In this document: positions 17,407 to 25,120 of the stretch, in pieces
How the letters are laid out: each line of letters opens with the position of its first letter
Numbering within the stretch: the stretch's first letter is position 1
NCBI RefSeq assembly: GCF_003362805.1
Contig: NZ_QNQT01000003.1
Coordinates: 369,380-433,379 of the forward strand
DNA from: Neobacillus piezotolerans
GTDB lineage: Bacteria; Bacillota; Bacilli; Bacillales; Cytobacillaceae
DNA length: 64,000 nucleotides
Direction: 5' to 3'
Notes under the pieces: generated by a model
What the model was told of the DNA's origin: nothing
The model's database searches: none
Seen by the model: only the letters and a program-made list of their open reading frames with translations
Position numbers and translations under genes: made by a program

Positions 17407-17812
17407 GGATATCTGACAACCGTGTGCGAAAATCCGGTTGGGTTGTCAGAATAAGCCTGGATATCTGACAAACGCGGGCAAAAATCCGGGCGGGTTGTCA
17501 GAATAAGCCTGGATATCTGACAACCGTGGGCGTAAATCCGGTTGGCTTGTCAGAATAAGCTTGGATATCTGACAACCGCGGGCGAAAATCCGATTGGGTT
17601 GTCAGATTAAGCTTGGATATCTGACAACCGCGGGCGAAAATCCGGTTGGCTTGTCAGAATAAGCCCGGATATCTGACAACCGCAGGCGTAAATCCGGTTG
17701 GGTTGTCAGAATAAGCTTGGATATCTGACAACCACGGGCGAAAATCCAGTTGGGTTGTCAGAATAAGCCTACATATCTGACAACCGCGGGCGAAAATCCG
17801 ATTGGGTTGTCA
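17407..17812. repeat. Eight-unit 52-bp tandem repeat (family 1)
   Basis: Units start at 17407, 17459, 17511, 17563, 17615, 17667, 17719 and 17771, exactly 52 bp apart. Each has GGATATCTGACAACCG, a G-C-G-rich middle with AAAATCCG, and GGTTGTCAGA, so TCTGACAACC and GGTTGTCAGA form inverted arms in every unit. Units differ by point changes only. There are no unique spacers and no cas genes, so this is not CRISPR. Confidence 0.95.
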
Positions 17813-17836
17813 AAATTCCTTTAACCTCAAAAAGAT

Positions 17837-18001
17837 TTATTTTTCTTCTTGTCCTTTGCTTGCAATTTTAATATCTGCATTATCCCGCACAACCGACAAA
17901 TGAGCCCGCCGGCTTCTTTTCTTAAACCGAATCATAAAAGCTCGAAAATGAGCTTCCCGATTCTTCTCCCATTCCTCCGGAGTGATTTTCCTATGCCTCA
18001 C
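17837..18001 (-). CDS. Small basic protein (54 residues), unknown
   Basis: GTG 18001 behind AAAGGTGAGG opens a 54-codon frame, R-H-R-K-I-T-P-E-E-W-E-K-N-R-E-A-H-F-R-A-F-M-I-R, then K-K-R-S-R-R-A-H-L. It is strongly basic and helical, with an amphipathic pattern, as in small nucleic-acid-binding proteins. The ribosome site, the spacing and the even use of codons argue that it is real. It sits between the 52-bp array and a VOC gene. The function is unknown. Confidence 0.6.
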   Translation of the reverse strand: MRHRKITPEEWEKNREAHFRAFMIRFKKRSRRAHLSVVRDNADIKIASKGQEEK

Positions 18002-18044
18002 TAAATACCCTCACCTTTCTCTGAAATATAAAATTCCTCAGAAC

Positions 18045-18467
18045 CTAATCTTTAATCTCCCATTCTGGGTTCCAAACTACTTCCCACAAATGCCCATCCG
18101 GGTCTTGGAAATAGCCTGAATAACCACCCCAAAAAGTTTTAGTTGCGGGTATTGTAATAGTAGCACCAGCTTTCTTTGCTTGTTCCATAACCGTATCTAC
18201 TTCCTGTTTGCTACTTACATTGTGACCTATAGTAAAATCCGTTGGGCTTGGCAAAGTCTGATTAAGCTTAGTATCATGGGCAATATCTTTTCTATTCCAA
18301 AGAGCTAGCTTTAAACCTGCTTGTAAGTCAAAAAAGGCGACAGCACCATGTTCAAATTCTTTACCTACAATACCTTGTGTTGATAGCCCAAGTCCTTCTT
18401 GATAAAATTTCAATGACCTTTCCAAATCATCCACACCCAATGTAATTACCGAAATTCGTGGTTTCAT
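18045..18467 (-). CDS. VOC-superfamily protein
   Basis: This 140-residue single-domain chelate-fold protein starts V-I-T-L-G-V-D-D-L-E-R-S-L-K-F-Y and ends G-Y-F-Q-D-P-D-G-H-L-W-E-V-V-W-N-P. The closing Glu ligand is present. The T-I-G-H-N-V-S-S-K segment in mid-chain probably carries another ligand. It is close to glyoxalase-like proteins of unknown substrate. ATG 18467 has a GGAGGG site. Confidence 0.85.
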   Translation of the reverse strand: MKPRISVITLGVDDLERSLKFYQEGLGLSTQGIVGKEFEHGAVAFFDLQAGLKLALWNRKDIAHDTKLNQTLPSPTDFTIGHNVSSKQEVDTVMEQAKKAGATITIPATKTFWGGYSGYFQDPDGHLWEVVWNPEWEIKD

Positions 18468-18590
18468 ATTCCCCTCCCACTAAAATAGTATAAAAAGCCT
18501 TCTTCAATTAGCTGACACATAAAAAATTTAAACTATCCTATTCACTAATTTTAAGGTCAAGTTTAGTTCCCATATGTTTTCATCAGCAAT

Positions 18591-19136
18591 CTAACTGTTT
18601 TGAGACTGCATGAGTTCATATATCTTACGAGCAGTATTAACATTCCGGACAGTAACTTGTTTGTAAAACTTTGATCCGATTATCTTGGCCATTCCGCTTT
18701 TTGTAACATTTTCCTTGTCACAGGACCATAGAATCGCGCCGGGTACATACATCACCTTGTCAATATTCGGGGTGATGACTAAATTCTCAAGTACAGTTTC
18801 ATCATCAATTTCATCCCATAAAAACATGACATCGCTTCTCATATCTTTGTCATTTTTCCACGTGTCGGGAATAGCGTTAATAATCCCTCTTACATCAGCG
18901 ATGCTAAGAACTAATACTTTAATTTGCAATCCGAAATCAACATGTATCGCTTCTTCCAAAATACGTGATAGCTCCGTCTTTGATTGGCCTTTGTATGAAA
19001 AAATAATATTCCCCGTATTGATGTATGTTACGACTTCGGTCATTCCTGCTTGTTCAAACGTTTGTTTAAGCAACTTCATGTCAATTTTATTTTTTCCACC
19101 CACATTAATTCCCCGAAGAAGGGCGATATAGACCAT
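18591..19136 (-). CDS. DUF1697-family protein
   Basis: The opening V-Y-I-A-L-L-R-G-I-N-V-G-G-K-N-K-I-D-M and Y-I-N-T-G-N-I-I-F are the DUF1697 signature. The end (N-V-N-T-A-R-K-I-Y-E-L) also fits. No biochemical function is established for this family. The best start is ATG 19136 (spacing from AGGAAG). ATG 19142 is possible, and a longer TTG start is unlikely. It is a single gene between a VOC gene and the MarR gene. Confidence 0.85.
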   Translation of the reverse strand: MVYIALLRGINVGGKNKIDMKLLKQTFEQAGMTEVVTYINTGNIIFSYKGQSKTELSRILEEAIHVDFGLQIKVLVLSIADVRGIINAIPDTWKNDKDMRSDVMFLWDEIDDETVLENLVITPNIDKVMYVPGAILWSCDKENVTKSGMAKIIGSKFYKQVTVRNVNTARKIYELMQSQNS

Positions 19137-19212
19137 AGCCATCTTCCTTTCGCCTTTTAACTTATAAAGCAACAATCCTTATCATACAAAGACTATTTCG
19201 TGGTCAAGGTCA

Positions 19213-19692
19213 TCAGTAGGTGTTCGACATACGCTCTTTCATTTCGAGAAGAACCCGATTACTACTTTTTATAAAATCAAGAATTAATTGAAGTTCCTGA
19301 TCCGTATATTCAGATAACATTTTATAGATTTCTCCACTAAAAGAACTGAATAGAGGAACTATTTCTTCCTTTGCTTTATCTTGATTTACACTAATAATTA
19401 CACGCCTCTTATCTTGTGGATCGTTATCCCTGAAAGCATACCCTGCTCCTTCAAGCCTATTTATCACTCCAGTAATTGTCCCTGTCGTTAAACCCGTTAT
19501 CTCAGCAAGCTCTCCAGCTGTTATTGGTTGATTCTTCAATATAACTTCTAGACATTTATGATCAGTTGGGTTTAGTCCTAACTTGTTGGCAATTGATTGA
19601 TGAAACAAAATTGTAGCTGAACTATTATTTCTCAATTCTTCATTTAGAGCATTTACTAATTTCTTTCGTGATGTTTCATTGGTTGTTGACAT
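19213..19692 (-). CDS. MarR-family transcriptional regulator
   Basis: This 159-residue winged-helix protein has H-K-C-L-E-V-I-L-K-N-Q-P-I-T, then A-G-E-L-A-E-I-T-G-L-T-T-G-T-I-T-G-V-I-N-R-L (recognition helix) and the wing F-R-D-N-D-P-Q-D-K-R-R-V. Start ATG 19692 follows GGGGGT; the frame reaches a TTG at 19707 without its own site. It is divergent from the DUF2269 membrane gene, and a perfect palindrome lies 27 bp ahead of this start. Confidence 0.9.
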   Translation of the reverse strand: MSTTNETSRKKLVNALNEELRNNSSATILFHQSIANKLGLNPTDHKCLEVILKNQPITAGELAEITGLTTGTITGVINRLEGAGYAFRDNDPQDKRRVIISVNQDKAKEEIVPLFSSFSGEIYKMLSEYTDQELQLILDFIKSSNRVLLEMKERMSNTY

Positions 19693-19718
19693 ATTTTCTA
19701 CCCCCAATTATAATTATC

Positions 19719-19734
19719 TTATCTCGCGAGATAA
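19719..19734. promoter_or_regulatory. Perfect 16-bp palindrome, probable MarR operator
   Basis: TTATCTCGCGAGATAA lies in the divergent promoter region of the MarR and DUF2269 genes. Its dyad fits a MarR dimer that controls both genes. Confidence 0.7.
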
Positions 19735-19880
19735 ATTAAATTTAATTATATTTTATCATCAATCAAAAAAGATTCCATTAACTTATTTCGAAAATAAAGT
19801 TTAGTTTTCATATTGGTTATGAGGATTCTAAAGCAAAGATAGGTCCAATCTTATCAAATACACATGAGAGGAAGTTGAAC

Positions 19881-20510
19881 GTGAGTAAAGATGCAGGTGT
19901 ATTTTTAGGGACAACATTATTGCTTGTATTGCTTATTATTATCCCAATTTGGATTGGAAAAAAGAAGAGTAATAAATTAAATATGAATCAAAAAAATTGG
20001 TGGTTAATATCACATATTTTCTTTGTAGTTATTTTTATAGGGGGTATGCTTGGGACTACATTATTGGCTATGTCAACCAATTTTATCACTAAAAGAGAAC
20101 ATATATATGCAGCACATTTGTTTATAGAATTCTTTGATTGGTTTTTAATCATTCCAGGTGGAATCGGCTCCTTTTTCACCGGAATTTGGTTAGCAGTTCG
20201 TACACATTGGGGGGTGACAAAATACTATTGGATTATGGCTAAACTTGGAGTTACTTTTATAGCCATTTTGTTTGGTTCAACGTATATGCGCATTTGGATT
20301 CATGAAACGGCAGGAGATATTTTCGTTAACACTATCCATCCTTTAAATAATCCTTTATACCTCAACAGTCGTGGAATGTTATTCATTGGTATCGCAATCT
20401 CTTTTTCCTTCATTATATTTTTAGTAATAATTTCATATTTAAAGCCGTGGGGGAAAATAAAAGAAGTGCAAAAACCTTTTCTTAAACAAGAGGGAGGAGA
20501 AAAAAGATGA
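19881..20510 (+). CDS. DUF2269-family integral membrane protein
   Basis: This is a four-helix membrane protein of about 209 residues with the family pattern: L-L-L-V-L-L-I-I-I-P, H-I-F-F-V-V-I-F-I-G-G-M, W-F-L-I-I-P-G-G-I-G and a late Y-W-I-M-A-K-L-G-V-T segment. GTG 19881 is favoured because AGAGGAAG stands six bases ahead; the TTG at 19875 is too close. Its role is unknown, and it is probably controlled by the divergent MarR protein. The next small gene overlaps it by ATGA. Confidence 0.8.
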   Translation: MSKDAGVFLGTTLLLVLLIIIPIWIGKKKSNKLNMNQKNWWLISHIFFVVIFIGGMLGTTLLAMSTNFITKREHIYAAHLFIEFFDWFLIIPGGIGSFFTGIWLAVRTHWGVTKYYWIMAKLGVTFIAILFGSTYMRIWIHETAGDIFVNTIHPLNNPLYLNSRGMLFIGIAISFSFIIFLVIISYLKPWGKIKEVQKPFLKQEGGEKR

Positions 20511-20665
20511 AATTTTGGTCATTTATTGCTTGTTTATTAATTGGGTTTGGTGTTGGTTTGTCCCTAGATAATCCTGCTCCAGGAGTTATCATAGGATCAG
20601 GTTTCGGATTAATTTTCATAATAGTATTATCACTATTACAAAAGAATAAAACGATTGAGAATTAA
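20507..20665 (+). CDS. Small two-helix membrane protein (52 residues)
   Basis: It overlaps the stop of the DUF2269 gene (ATGA), so translation is coupled, with GGGAGGAG upstream. The product has two hydrophobic stretches (FIACLLIGFGVGLSL and GVIIGSGFGLIFIIVLSLL) joined by D-N-P-A-P-G. It is probably a partner of the DUF2269 protein. It is too short to place in a family. Confidence 0.65.
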   Translation: MKFWSFIACLLIGFGVGLSLDNPAPGVIIGSGFGLIFIIVLSLLQKNKTIEN

Positions 20666-20710
20666 AACAAAGCTCCTGGTTTTTCCTCTAACAAACTGGG
20701 AGCTCTGTTA
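20666..20710. terminator. Bidirectional terminator between convergent genes
   Basis: AGCTCCTGGTTT (20671-20682) pairs, with two wobbles, with AAACTGGGAGCT (20693-20704). T-rich flanks lie on the minus side. It separates the DUF2269 operon from the GNAT gene. Confidence 0.6.
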
Positions 20711-20761
20711 ATTAGATACGTTTCTTCTGTAAAATGGTCCTTGAAATATTTTAGCAACTTA

Positions 20762-21217
20762 TCACTTGGTAATATTTTTTATTACTTCCATTTCCTTGCC
20801 AAACCTATCACCGTGATCAATAAATCCTAAACTCAAGTATAAATTATGTGCTCCCAAATTTTCAGGATGATAACCTACAACTATTTTTTTCGCATTCGGT
20901 AATTTAGCCATCTCTGAAATCATTAACTTTGTTGCAGCTTTACCGATACCCTTACCTTGGAATTCCTTATCCACCATTATTCTATACACCCAATAAGCAT
21001 CAAGTTCTTCTTCAACAGAATTGTACATCAAAAAGCCCACTACTTTCTCTCCAGAATAAATAGCATATGGCCTTAATGTAGGCTCAAACTTTGACTGGGC
21101 TATTGATATAGCATTGGGTTCAAGGAATTCTTTTTGTTCTATTGATACCTCTAATTTACAACAGTCATACCAGTTTTCTGAATTTAATTCTACGATTCTC
21201 ACATTTTCTGTACTCAT
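20762..21217 (-). CDS. GNAT acetyltransferase, diamine/BltD-like
   Basis: This 151-residue GNAT has Y-R-I-M-V-D-K-E-F-Q-G-K-G-I-G-K-A-A (acetyl-CoA loop), then Y-H-P-E-N-L-G-A-H-N-L-Y-L-S-L-G-F. The N-terminal C-K-L-E-V-S-I-E-Q-K-E-F-L-E-P-N segment resembles that of BltD/PaiA-type polyamine acetyltransferases, so a polyamine is a possible substrate. That is inference from resemblance only. Confidence 0.85.
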   Translation of the reverse strand: MSTENVRIVELNSENWYDCCKLEVSIEQKEFLEPNAISIAQSKFEPTLRPYAIYSGEKVVGFLMYNSVEEELDAYWVYRIMVDKEFQGKGIGKAATKLMISEMAKLPNAKKIVVGYHPENLGAHNLYLSLGFIDHGDRFGKEMEVIKNITK

Positions 21218-21257
21218 ATTTTTCCCCTTTCAAATTCGGGGAAACGCTAAATACATT

Positions 21258-21314
21258 TTAATTAGTCGTTATCCCCTTAAAATCGTTTCTTATTAAAGTT
21301 CTATTGTTTTCCAT
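21258..21314 (-). CDS. Possible 18-codon leader peptide
   Basis: ATG 21314 follows a very good GAGGAGG (spacing about nine) and encodes 18 residues (M-E-N-N-R-T-L-I-R-N-D-F), ending 41 bp ahead of the GNAT gene on the same strand. No attenuator hairpin is clear. It may be a chance site. Confidence 0.25.
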   Translation of the reverse strand: MENNRTLIRNDFKGITTN

Positions 21315-21484
21315 AATGGAACGCCTCCTCTAAAAACTATTGCCTAAAAATAACGATAAGTTTTAGACCTTTTAATTATACTATTATTTTTTATAAAATT
21401 CCTTATTATCCATGTTCTCTACATCATTTACTTTGAAGATGACTGAAAAATTGGAACGGATTTCGTATTTTTTAATGTCAATGA

Positions 21485-21630
21485 GGGATCAAGGACACTC
21501 TCGTTGAGATGGAGCAAGACCTTCAATCATCGATTTCGTATGCTGGAGGCAACAAGCTATCCGCCATCCGAAATGTCGACTATGCGATTGTAAAGAATAT
21601 TCGATTTTTAATGGTGATAGAGTCTATTAA
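21485..21630 (+). pseudogene. guaC: guaC (GMP reductase) 3' remnant, frameshifted
   Basis: The frame [21 protein letters not shown], then [14 protein letters not shown], is the C-terminus of GMP reductase. After K-N two extra bases (21599-21600) shift the frame. Read past them, it ends S-I-F-N-G-D-R-V-Y and stops at 21628-21630, the natural end. Everything upstream of about 21485 is gone. Its terminator survives. The enzyme reduces GMP to IMP, and a working copy would have to be elsewhere. Confidence 0.85.
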
Positions 21631-21640
21631 GGAAAATAGT

Positions 21641-21674
21641 AAGCAGTGGATGCGATTTGAATCCACTGCTTTTC
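21641..21674 (+). terminator. Terminator left from guaC
   Basis: AAGCAGTGGAT (21641-21651) pairs with ATCCACTGCTT (21661-21671), followed by T. It directly follows the guaC remnant. Confidence 0.85.
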
Positions 21675-21875
21675 TGTATCTATCTGTATTTATTAATCAC
21701 CCTGTTACCCTTATTCATTACAAAGCGGTCAAATAACTAAATCCCAATATGCTGTGAAAATAGTGATCAAGAACCTCGAAAATTACAAATAATATCTATT
21801 TTTACAAATACAGGAATTTGGTAATATAGAGTTAAGACGTATAGAAGAAATTAATCTTATCCATGGGGGAATGGT

Positions 21876-23423
21876 ATGAAAATTTTCAATAAGCTATTTT
21901 CATCATTATTGGCTATAGTAGTTTTTTTTGCGGGATCATTTCATCCTACTATTTCAAAAGCTGAATCTGTCTTTGATCCAAATTCTATTAGCCCAAAACT
22001 GAAAGAAATACTTATTCCTTTGAAGACCACTCAAGCTGGGAATGGCTTTGAAGATTTGCAGCCGTTAAAGAAAATATTAAAGGACGTTAAAATCCTGGGT
22101 ATGGGCGAGGCCACTCATGGTACTAAGGAATTTTTTCAAATGAAGCACAGAATGTACGAATTCTTAGTAGAAGAATTGGGTTATCGAGCGTTTGCGATTG
22201 AGGCCGAATTTGGAATCCATAAAGTAATAAATAATTACATTTTAACCGGTACTGGCAGCATGGAAGAAGTTATTTCCGCAATGAGATTTTGGACCTGGTC
22301 AACTCAAGAAGTCGCGGATATGATCGATTGGATGAAGGAGTATAATCAAAATCCTGCTAATATCGAAAAGATCCGATTTTATGGATTTGACATGCAAGGC
22401 GTTAACAGTACTGTTCCTAATATTCAGGCGTATCTAGAAAAAGTCGATCCTACGAGTGAACTTCCATCCGATTTCAGTTATCTATACCCTCGATATGAAA
22501 AGTCATATACAGAACCTTTATTAGAAAAACTGGTTAACGCCTTTGAAACCAATAAAGATACTTACGTTTCCCGGTCCTCTAAAGAAGAATATGAAATTAT
22601 CCGCAGGGAATTAGAAATCATTTATCAAAACCTTCATCTTGATGAAATCTCTTCACCTATTGAGAATAAAGATATTGACGTATCAGGGGAAACCTTTCGT
22701 AAATCATTTAGTCTTCGGGACGCTAGTATGGCGGACAATGTAAAGTGGATCCATAATTATGAAAAGGAATATTATAAGAATGATAAAATAATGCTCTGGG
22801 CTCACAACGGGCATATCAGTAATCACTTTCAAATGGCCAATATCTCCAATATGGGAAGCCTGCTTAAAGATGAATTTAAAAAGGAATACTATTCCTTAGG
22901 CTTCGACTTTTATAAAGGTAGTCTCGTTACAGTTGGGGAGACTAGTTGGGGAAGGGACCTAGGTATAATAGAATTGGCTGAGCCGAAAGAGAAGATATTC
23001 AGTTCTTGGTTCAAGGAAACAGGCTATCCTATAGGTTTCTTAGATTTTAATACCGCATCAACAGATCGTAATTTAGAAAGTTGGTTATCGACAGAACATT
23101 CAATGCATTTAATCGGGGCTATGTTATACAAAACTCAAGAACTTACCAAGGTCATTCCCAAAGAATTCTACGATGGGATCATTAATATTGAGGATACGAA
23201 TGCTGCTGAAACCATCTATAAAAGTGATTTGCCTATAGTACAACCTATACCTTTACCTGCGGGCGAAGCTGCTGAATCTGAAGTAAAGTCTTTACTTGGC
23301 GATAATGCGTATTTAATAGCTATTGGATTATTTATCACCCTTATTTCGGCCGCATTGATTTTTTGGAGGGTAAAAATAAAACATAATAAGAGTAAAAGTG
23401 ATCATTACAGTAAAGTCTCATAA
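21876..23423 (+). CDS. Exported erythromycin-esterase-family protein
   Basis: This 515-residue protein has a signal peptide (FSSLLAIVVFFAGSFHPTIS), a catalytic domain with G-M-G-E-A-T-H-G-T-K-E-F and A-I-E-A-E-F-G (His and Glu of the Ere type), R-F-Y-G-F-D-M-Q-G and L-W-A-H-N-G-H-I, then a C-terminal membrane helix (YLIAIGLFITLISAALIFW). It would be tethered outside the membrane. Ere-fold enzymes hydrolyse lactones or esters of macrolides, but most environmental members have no known substrate. I do not infer resistance. The long gap downstream holds two hairpin elements and a remnant. Confidence 0.85.
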   Translation: MKIFNKLFSSLLAIVVFFAGSFHPTISKAESVFDPNSISPKLKEILIPLKTTQAGNGFEDLQPLKKILKDVKILGMGEATHGTKEFFQMKHRMYEFLVEELGYRAFAIEAEFGIHKVINNYILTGTGSMEEVISAMRFWTWSTQEVADMIDWMKEYNQNPANIEKIRFYGFDMQGVNSTVPNIQAYLEKVDPTSELPSDFSYLYPRYEKSYTEPLLEKLVNAFETNKDTYVSRSSKEEYEIIRRELEIIYQNLHLDEISSPIENKDIDVSGETFRKSFSLRDASMADNVKWIHNYEKEYYKNDKIMLWAHNGHISNHFQMANISNMGSLLKDEFKKEYYSLGFDFYKGSLVTVGETSWGRDLGIIELAEPKEKIFSSWFKETGYPIGFLDFNTASTDRNLESWLSTEHSMHLIGAMLYKTQELTKVIPKEFYDGIINIEDTNAAETIYKSDLPIVQPIPLPAGEAAESEVKSLLGDNAYLIAIGLFITLISAALIFWRVKIKHNKSKSDHYSKVS

Positions 23424-23467
23424 AGTGTCTTGAACGCGTTTCAAAAACCTGCCACTTAAGCTCAATA

Positions 23468-23516
23468 CGAAATTCAACAGAAAGGTGCTTAATCCTTCAT
23501 GGATAAAGCACCTTTT
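23468..23516 (-). repeat. Dispersed hairpin element, copy 4
   Basis: AAATTCAACA, then AAAGGTGCTTAATCC-TTCAT-GGATAAAGCACCTTT. The stem is nearly perfect (GGTGCTT/AAGCACC). It follows the plus-strand Ere-type gene but keeps the same orientation as the other copies. Confidence 0.8.
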
Positions 23517-23525
23517 AGCTTAATA

Positions 23526-23562
23526 CGAAATTCAACAAAAGCTGCCTTAATTCTTCTAAAAT
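23526..23562 (-). repeat. Dispersed hairpin element, copy 5 (half element)
   Basis: ACGAAATTCAACAAAAGC and TTAATTCTTCTAAA, 10 bp after copy 4. The 3' arm is missing. The CTTAATACGAAATTCAACA flank is repeated from copy 4, giving a tandem pair. Confidence 0.6.
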
Positions 23563-23653
23563 CTAAACACTCGATTGTTTCTTATGGCGGATATTTAAGT
23601 ACTGGCTAGCCAGATAAGTGAAATACCTTCAAAATTATCCAGCGGCAATACCC

Positions 23654-23934
23654 TTAATTTGTACTATCGATGCTTCTTCCCCAGTTATCTCCTAAGACAA
23701 ACACAGTGTTCTCTTCAAATTTCACTGGCTTCATAGTAGTTGCAAAAAATTCTTTCGTAGCTTCTTCGTCGCCTCTATTGGCACAATCAATTTTTTCGAA
23801 ATATATTTTTTGGTCGATTCCCCTCATTAATGCACTGGAATAAAAAGCATCTAGTTTAGTGGCAATAAATTCATTTTAAATTGAGTTTTTAGGTGCCATT
23901 CAACATTACTATCTAGATGAGCAGGAAGGAAGGT
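23654..23934 (-). pseudogene. Remnant of a peptidase-S26-like gene, frameshifted
   Basis: The minus strand reads A-T-K-L-D-A-F-Y-S-S-A-L-M-R-G-I-D and later T-V-F-V-L-G-D-N-W-G-R-S-I-D-S before a TAA at 23654-23656. The G-D-N-x-x-x-S-x-D-S motif resembles the last box of signal peptidase I. The N-terminal part (F-L-P-A-H-L-D-S-N-V-E-W-H-L-K-T) lies in another frame, so the gene is broken. There is no catalytic Ser-Lys region. The family call is tentative. Confidence 0.4.
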
Positions 23935-24062
23935 TCATAAAAATTGTGACCTTCTAGACCAAAAGAATGAATTCTTTAATTTTCACAGCACTTCACTTTA
24001 TATAACTATTTACTCCTGATAGTATAGTTGGAACATTCAATAAATACAGAAGGGAGCATAAA

Positions 24063-24699
24063 ATGAGTAAATTTTGGACGAAGCTTTTACTAACAATTTC
24101 TGTGATGATGGTGCTGAATGGATGTGCTGCAGGAGAAAAATCGGATGGAGAACGAAAGACAAATACTGGAGGTAAAACTGAGAAGAGCGTAAGCACAGAG
24201 GAACAACCACAAGCTAAAGCAGAACTAAAAGATGTTGAAAATAAAACTGTTGGTACAGTAAGCTTTATTGCTCATGACAATCATGTTCAGATTGTCGCCA
24301 ATATAGACGGTCTAGAGCCGGGGCACCATGGTTTTCATATCCATGAAAAGGGTATCTGTGAACGCGATGCCAAGGAAGGTCCGTTCACAACAGCCGGCGG
24401 ACACTTTAATCCAGATGACAAAATGCACTCCGGACATGCTGGGGATATGCCTTCCCTTTATGTTAACGAGGATGGTACTGCTTCATATTCCAACGTTCGA
24501 TCGCCTAACCATTGATCAACTGAAAAAAGAAAAACTGGCTGTAATCGTCCATGCAAATCCTGATAACTTCGGCAATATACCTGATCGCTATCAAACAGAC
24601 GGAAAACCTGGTCCTGATGAAGCAACGTTGAAAACTGGGGATGCAGGGGACAGACAAGCATGTGGAGTAATTTTGAGTACAGATGAAGATAACAAATAA
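24063..24699 (+). pseudogene. sodC: sodC: Cu-Zn superoxide dismutase lipoprotein, one-base frameshift
   Basis: The N-terminus is a lipoprotein signal with lipobox V-L-N-G-C. The fold is clear: H-G-F-H-I-H-E-K-G (copper ligands), G-G-H-F-N-P, then past a frame change near 24492 [18 protein letters not shown] and [12 protein letters not shown]. Reading TCC-ACG-TTC instead of TCC-AAC-GTT restores one protein, so one extra A is the simplest cause. The first frame would end at 24515, losing a copper ligand and the active-site Arg. It may be a read error. A terminator follows. Confidence 0.85.
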
Positions 24700-24712
24700 T
24701 AAAGTATAGTAA

Positions 24713-24745
24713 AAGAACCCTATACTAAGTTGTGTAGGGTTTCTC
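24713..24745 (+). terminator. Terminator of sodC
   Basis: AGAACCCTA pairs with TAGGGTTTCT around a TACTAAGTTGTG loop. It lies 14 bp after the natural sodC stop. Confidence 0.75.
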
Positions 24746-24894
24746 TAATTTCAACCAGTTTTTTTCTTGTTCACAAAACTCCGCAACCGATATTTTCCTC
24801 CTTGGGAAAGGCGAAATGGTAAAATTTTCTGGTCAAGTGTGCGGTGATGTCTTCAAACATTCAAATGAACCAGTATTGATAAAAACAACACAAA

Positions 24895-25017
24895 TCAGAT
24901 ACCCGATAACTTTATAATCAAAATGGCTCGAACGATAAGATAGATTGGTATTCCTAAAGCTGAAAAAAGACTGCCGTTTATTACAACACTTCTCCAACCC
25001 CTATTTCCTTTTTTCAC
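24895..25017 (-). CDS. Possible small single-helix membrane protein (40 residues)
   Basis: GTG 25017, overlapping the stop of a 15-codon frame (M-T-P-V-A-K-E-E-M-I-N-Y-V-G-E), opens a 40-residue frame with one hydrophobic span (GIPIYLIVRAILIIKL). A weak AGGGGA lies directly in front. It is downstream of the opuFB terminator, so it would need its own promoter. It may be a remnant. The rest of 24746-25060 shows nothing. Confidence 0.3.
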   Translation of the reverse strand: MKKGNRGWRSVVINGSLFSALGIPIYLIVRAILIIKLSGI

Positions 25018-25061
25018 TCCCCTACATAATTTATCATTTCTTCTTTCGCGACTGGTGTCAT

Positions 25062-25090
25062 AAAAAAGGGAGTCTGCAGAAACAGACTCC
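25062..25090 (-). terminator. Terminator of the opuF operon
   Basis: GGAGTCTG (25069-25076) pairs with CAGACTCC (25083-25090), followed on the minus strand by six T. Confidence 0.9.
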
Positions 25091-25120
25091 TAAACAATGC
25101 AAAAGTAATCAGATTTACAC

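Noticed and set aside
17404..17471. Extension of the 65-codon minus frame into the array
   Set aside because: The N-terminal part is repeat sequence; only the end is coding-like.
17407..17812. CRISPR-like appearance of the first 52-bp array
   Set aside because: There are no unique spacers; the whole 52 bp is repeated, and no cas genes are nearby.
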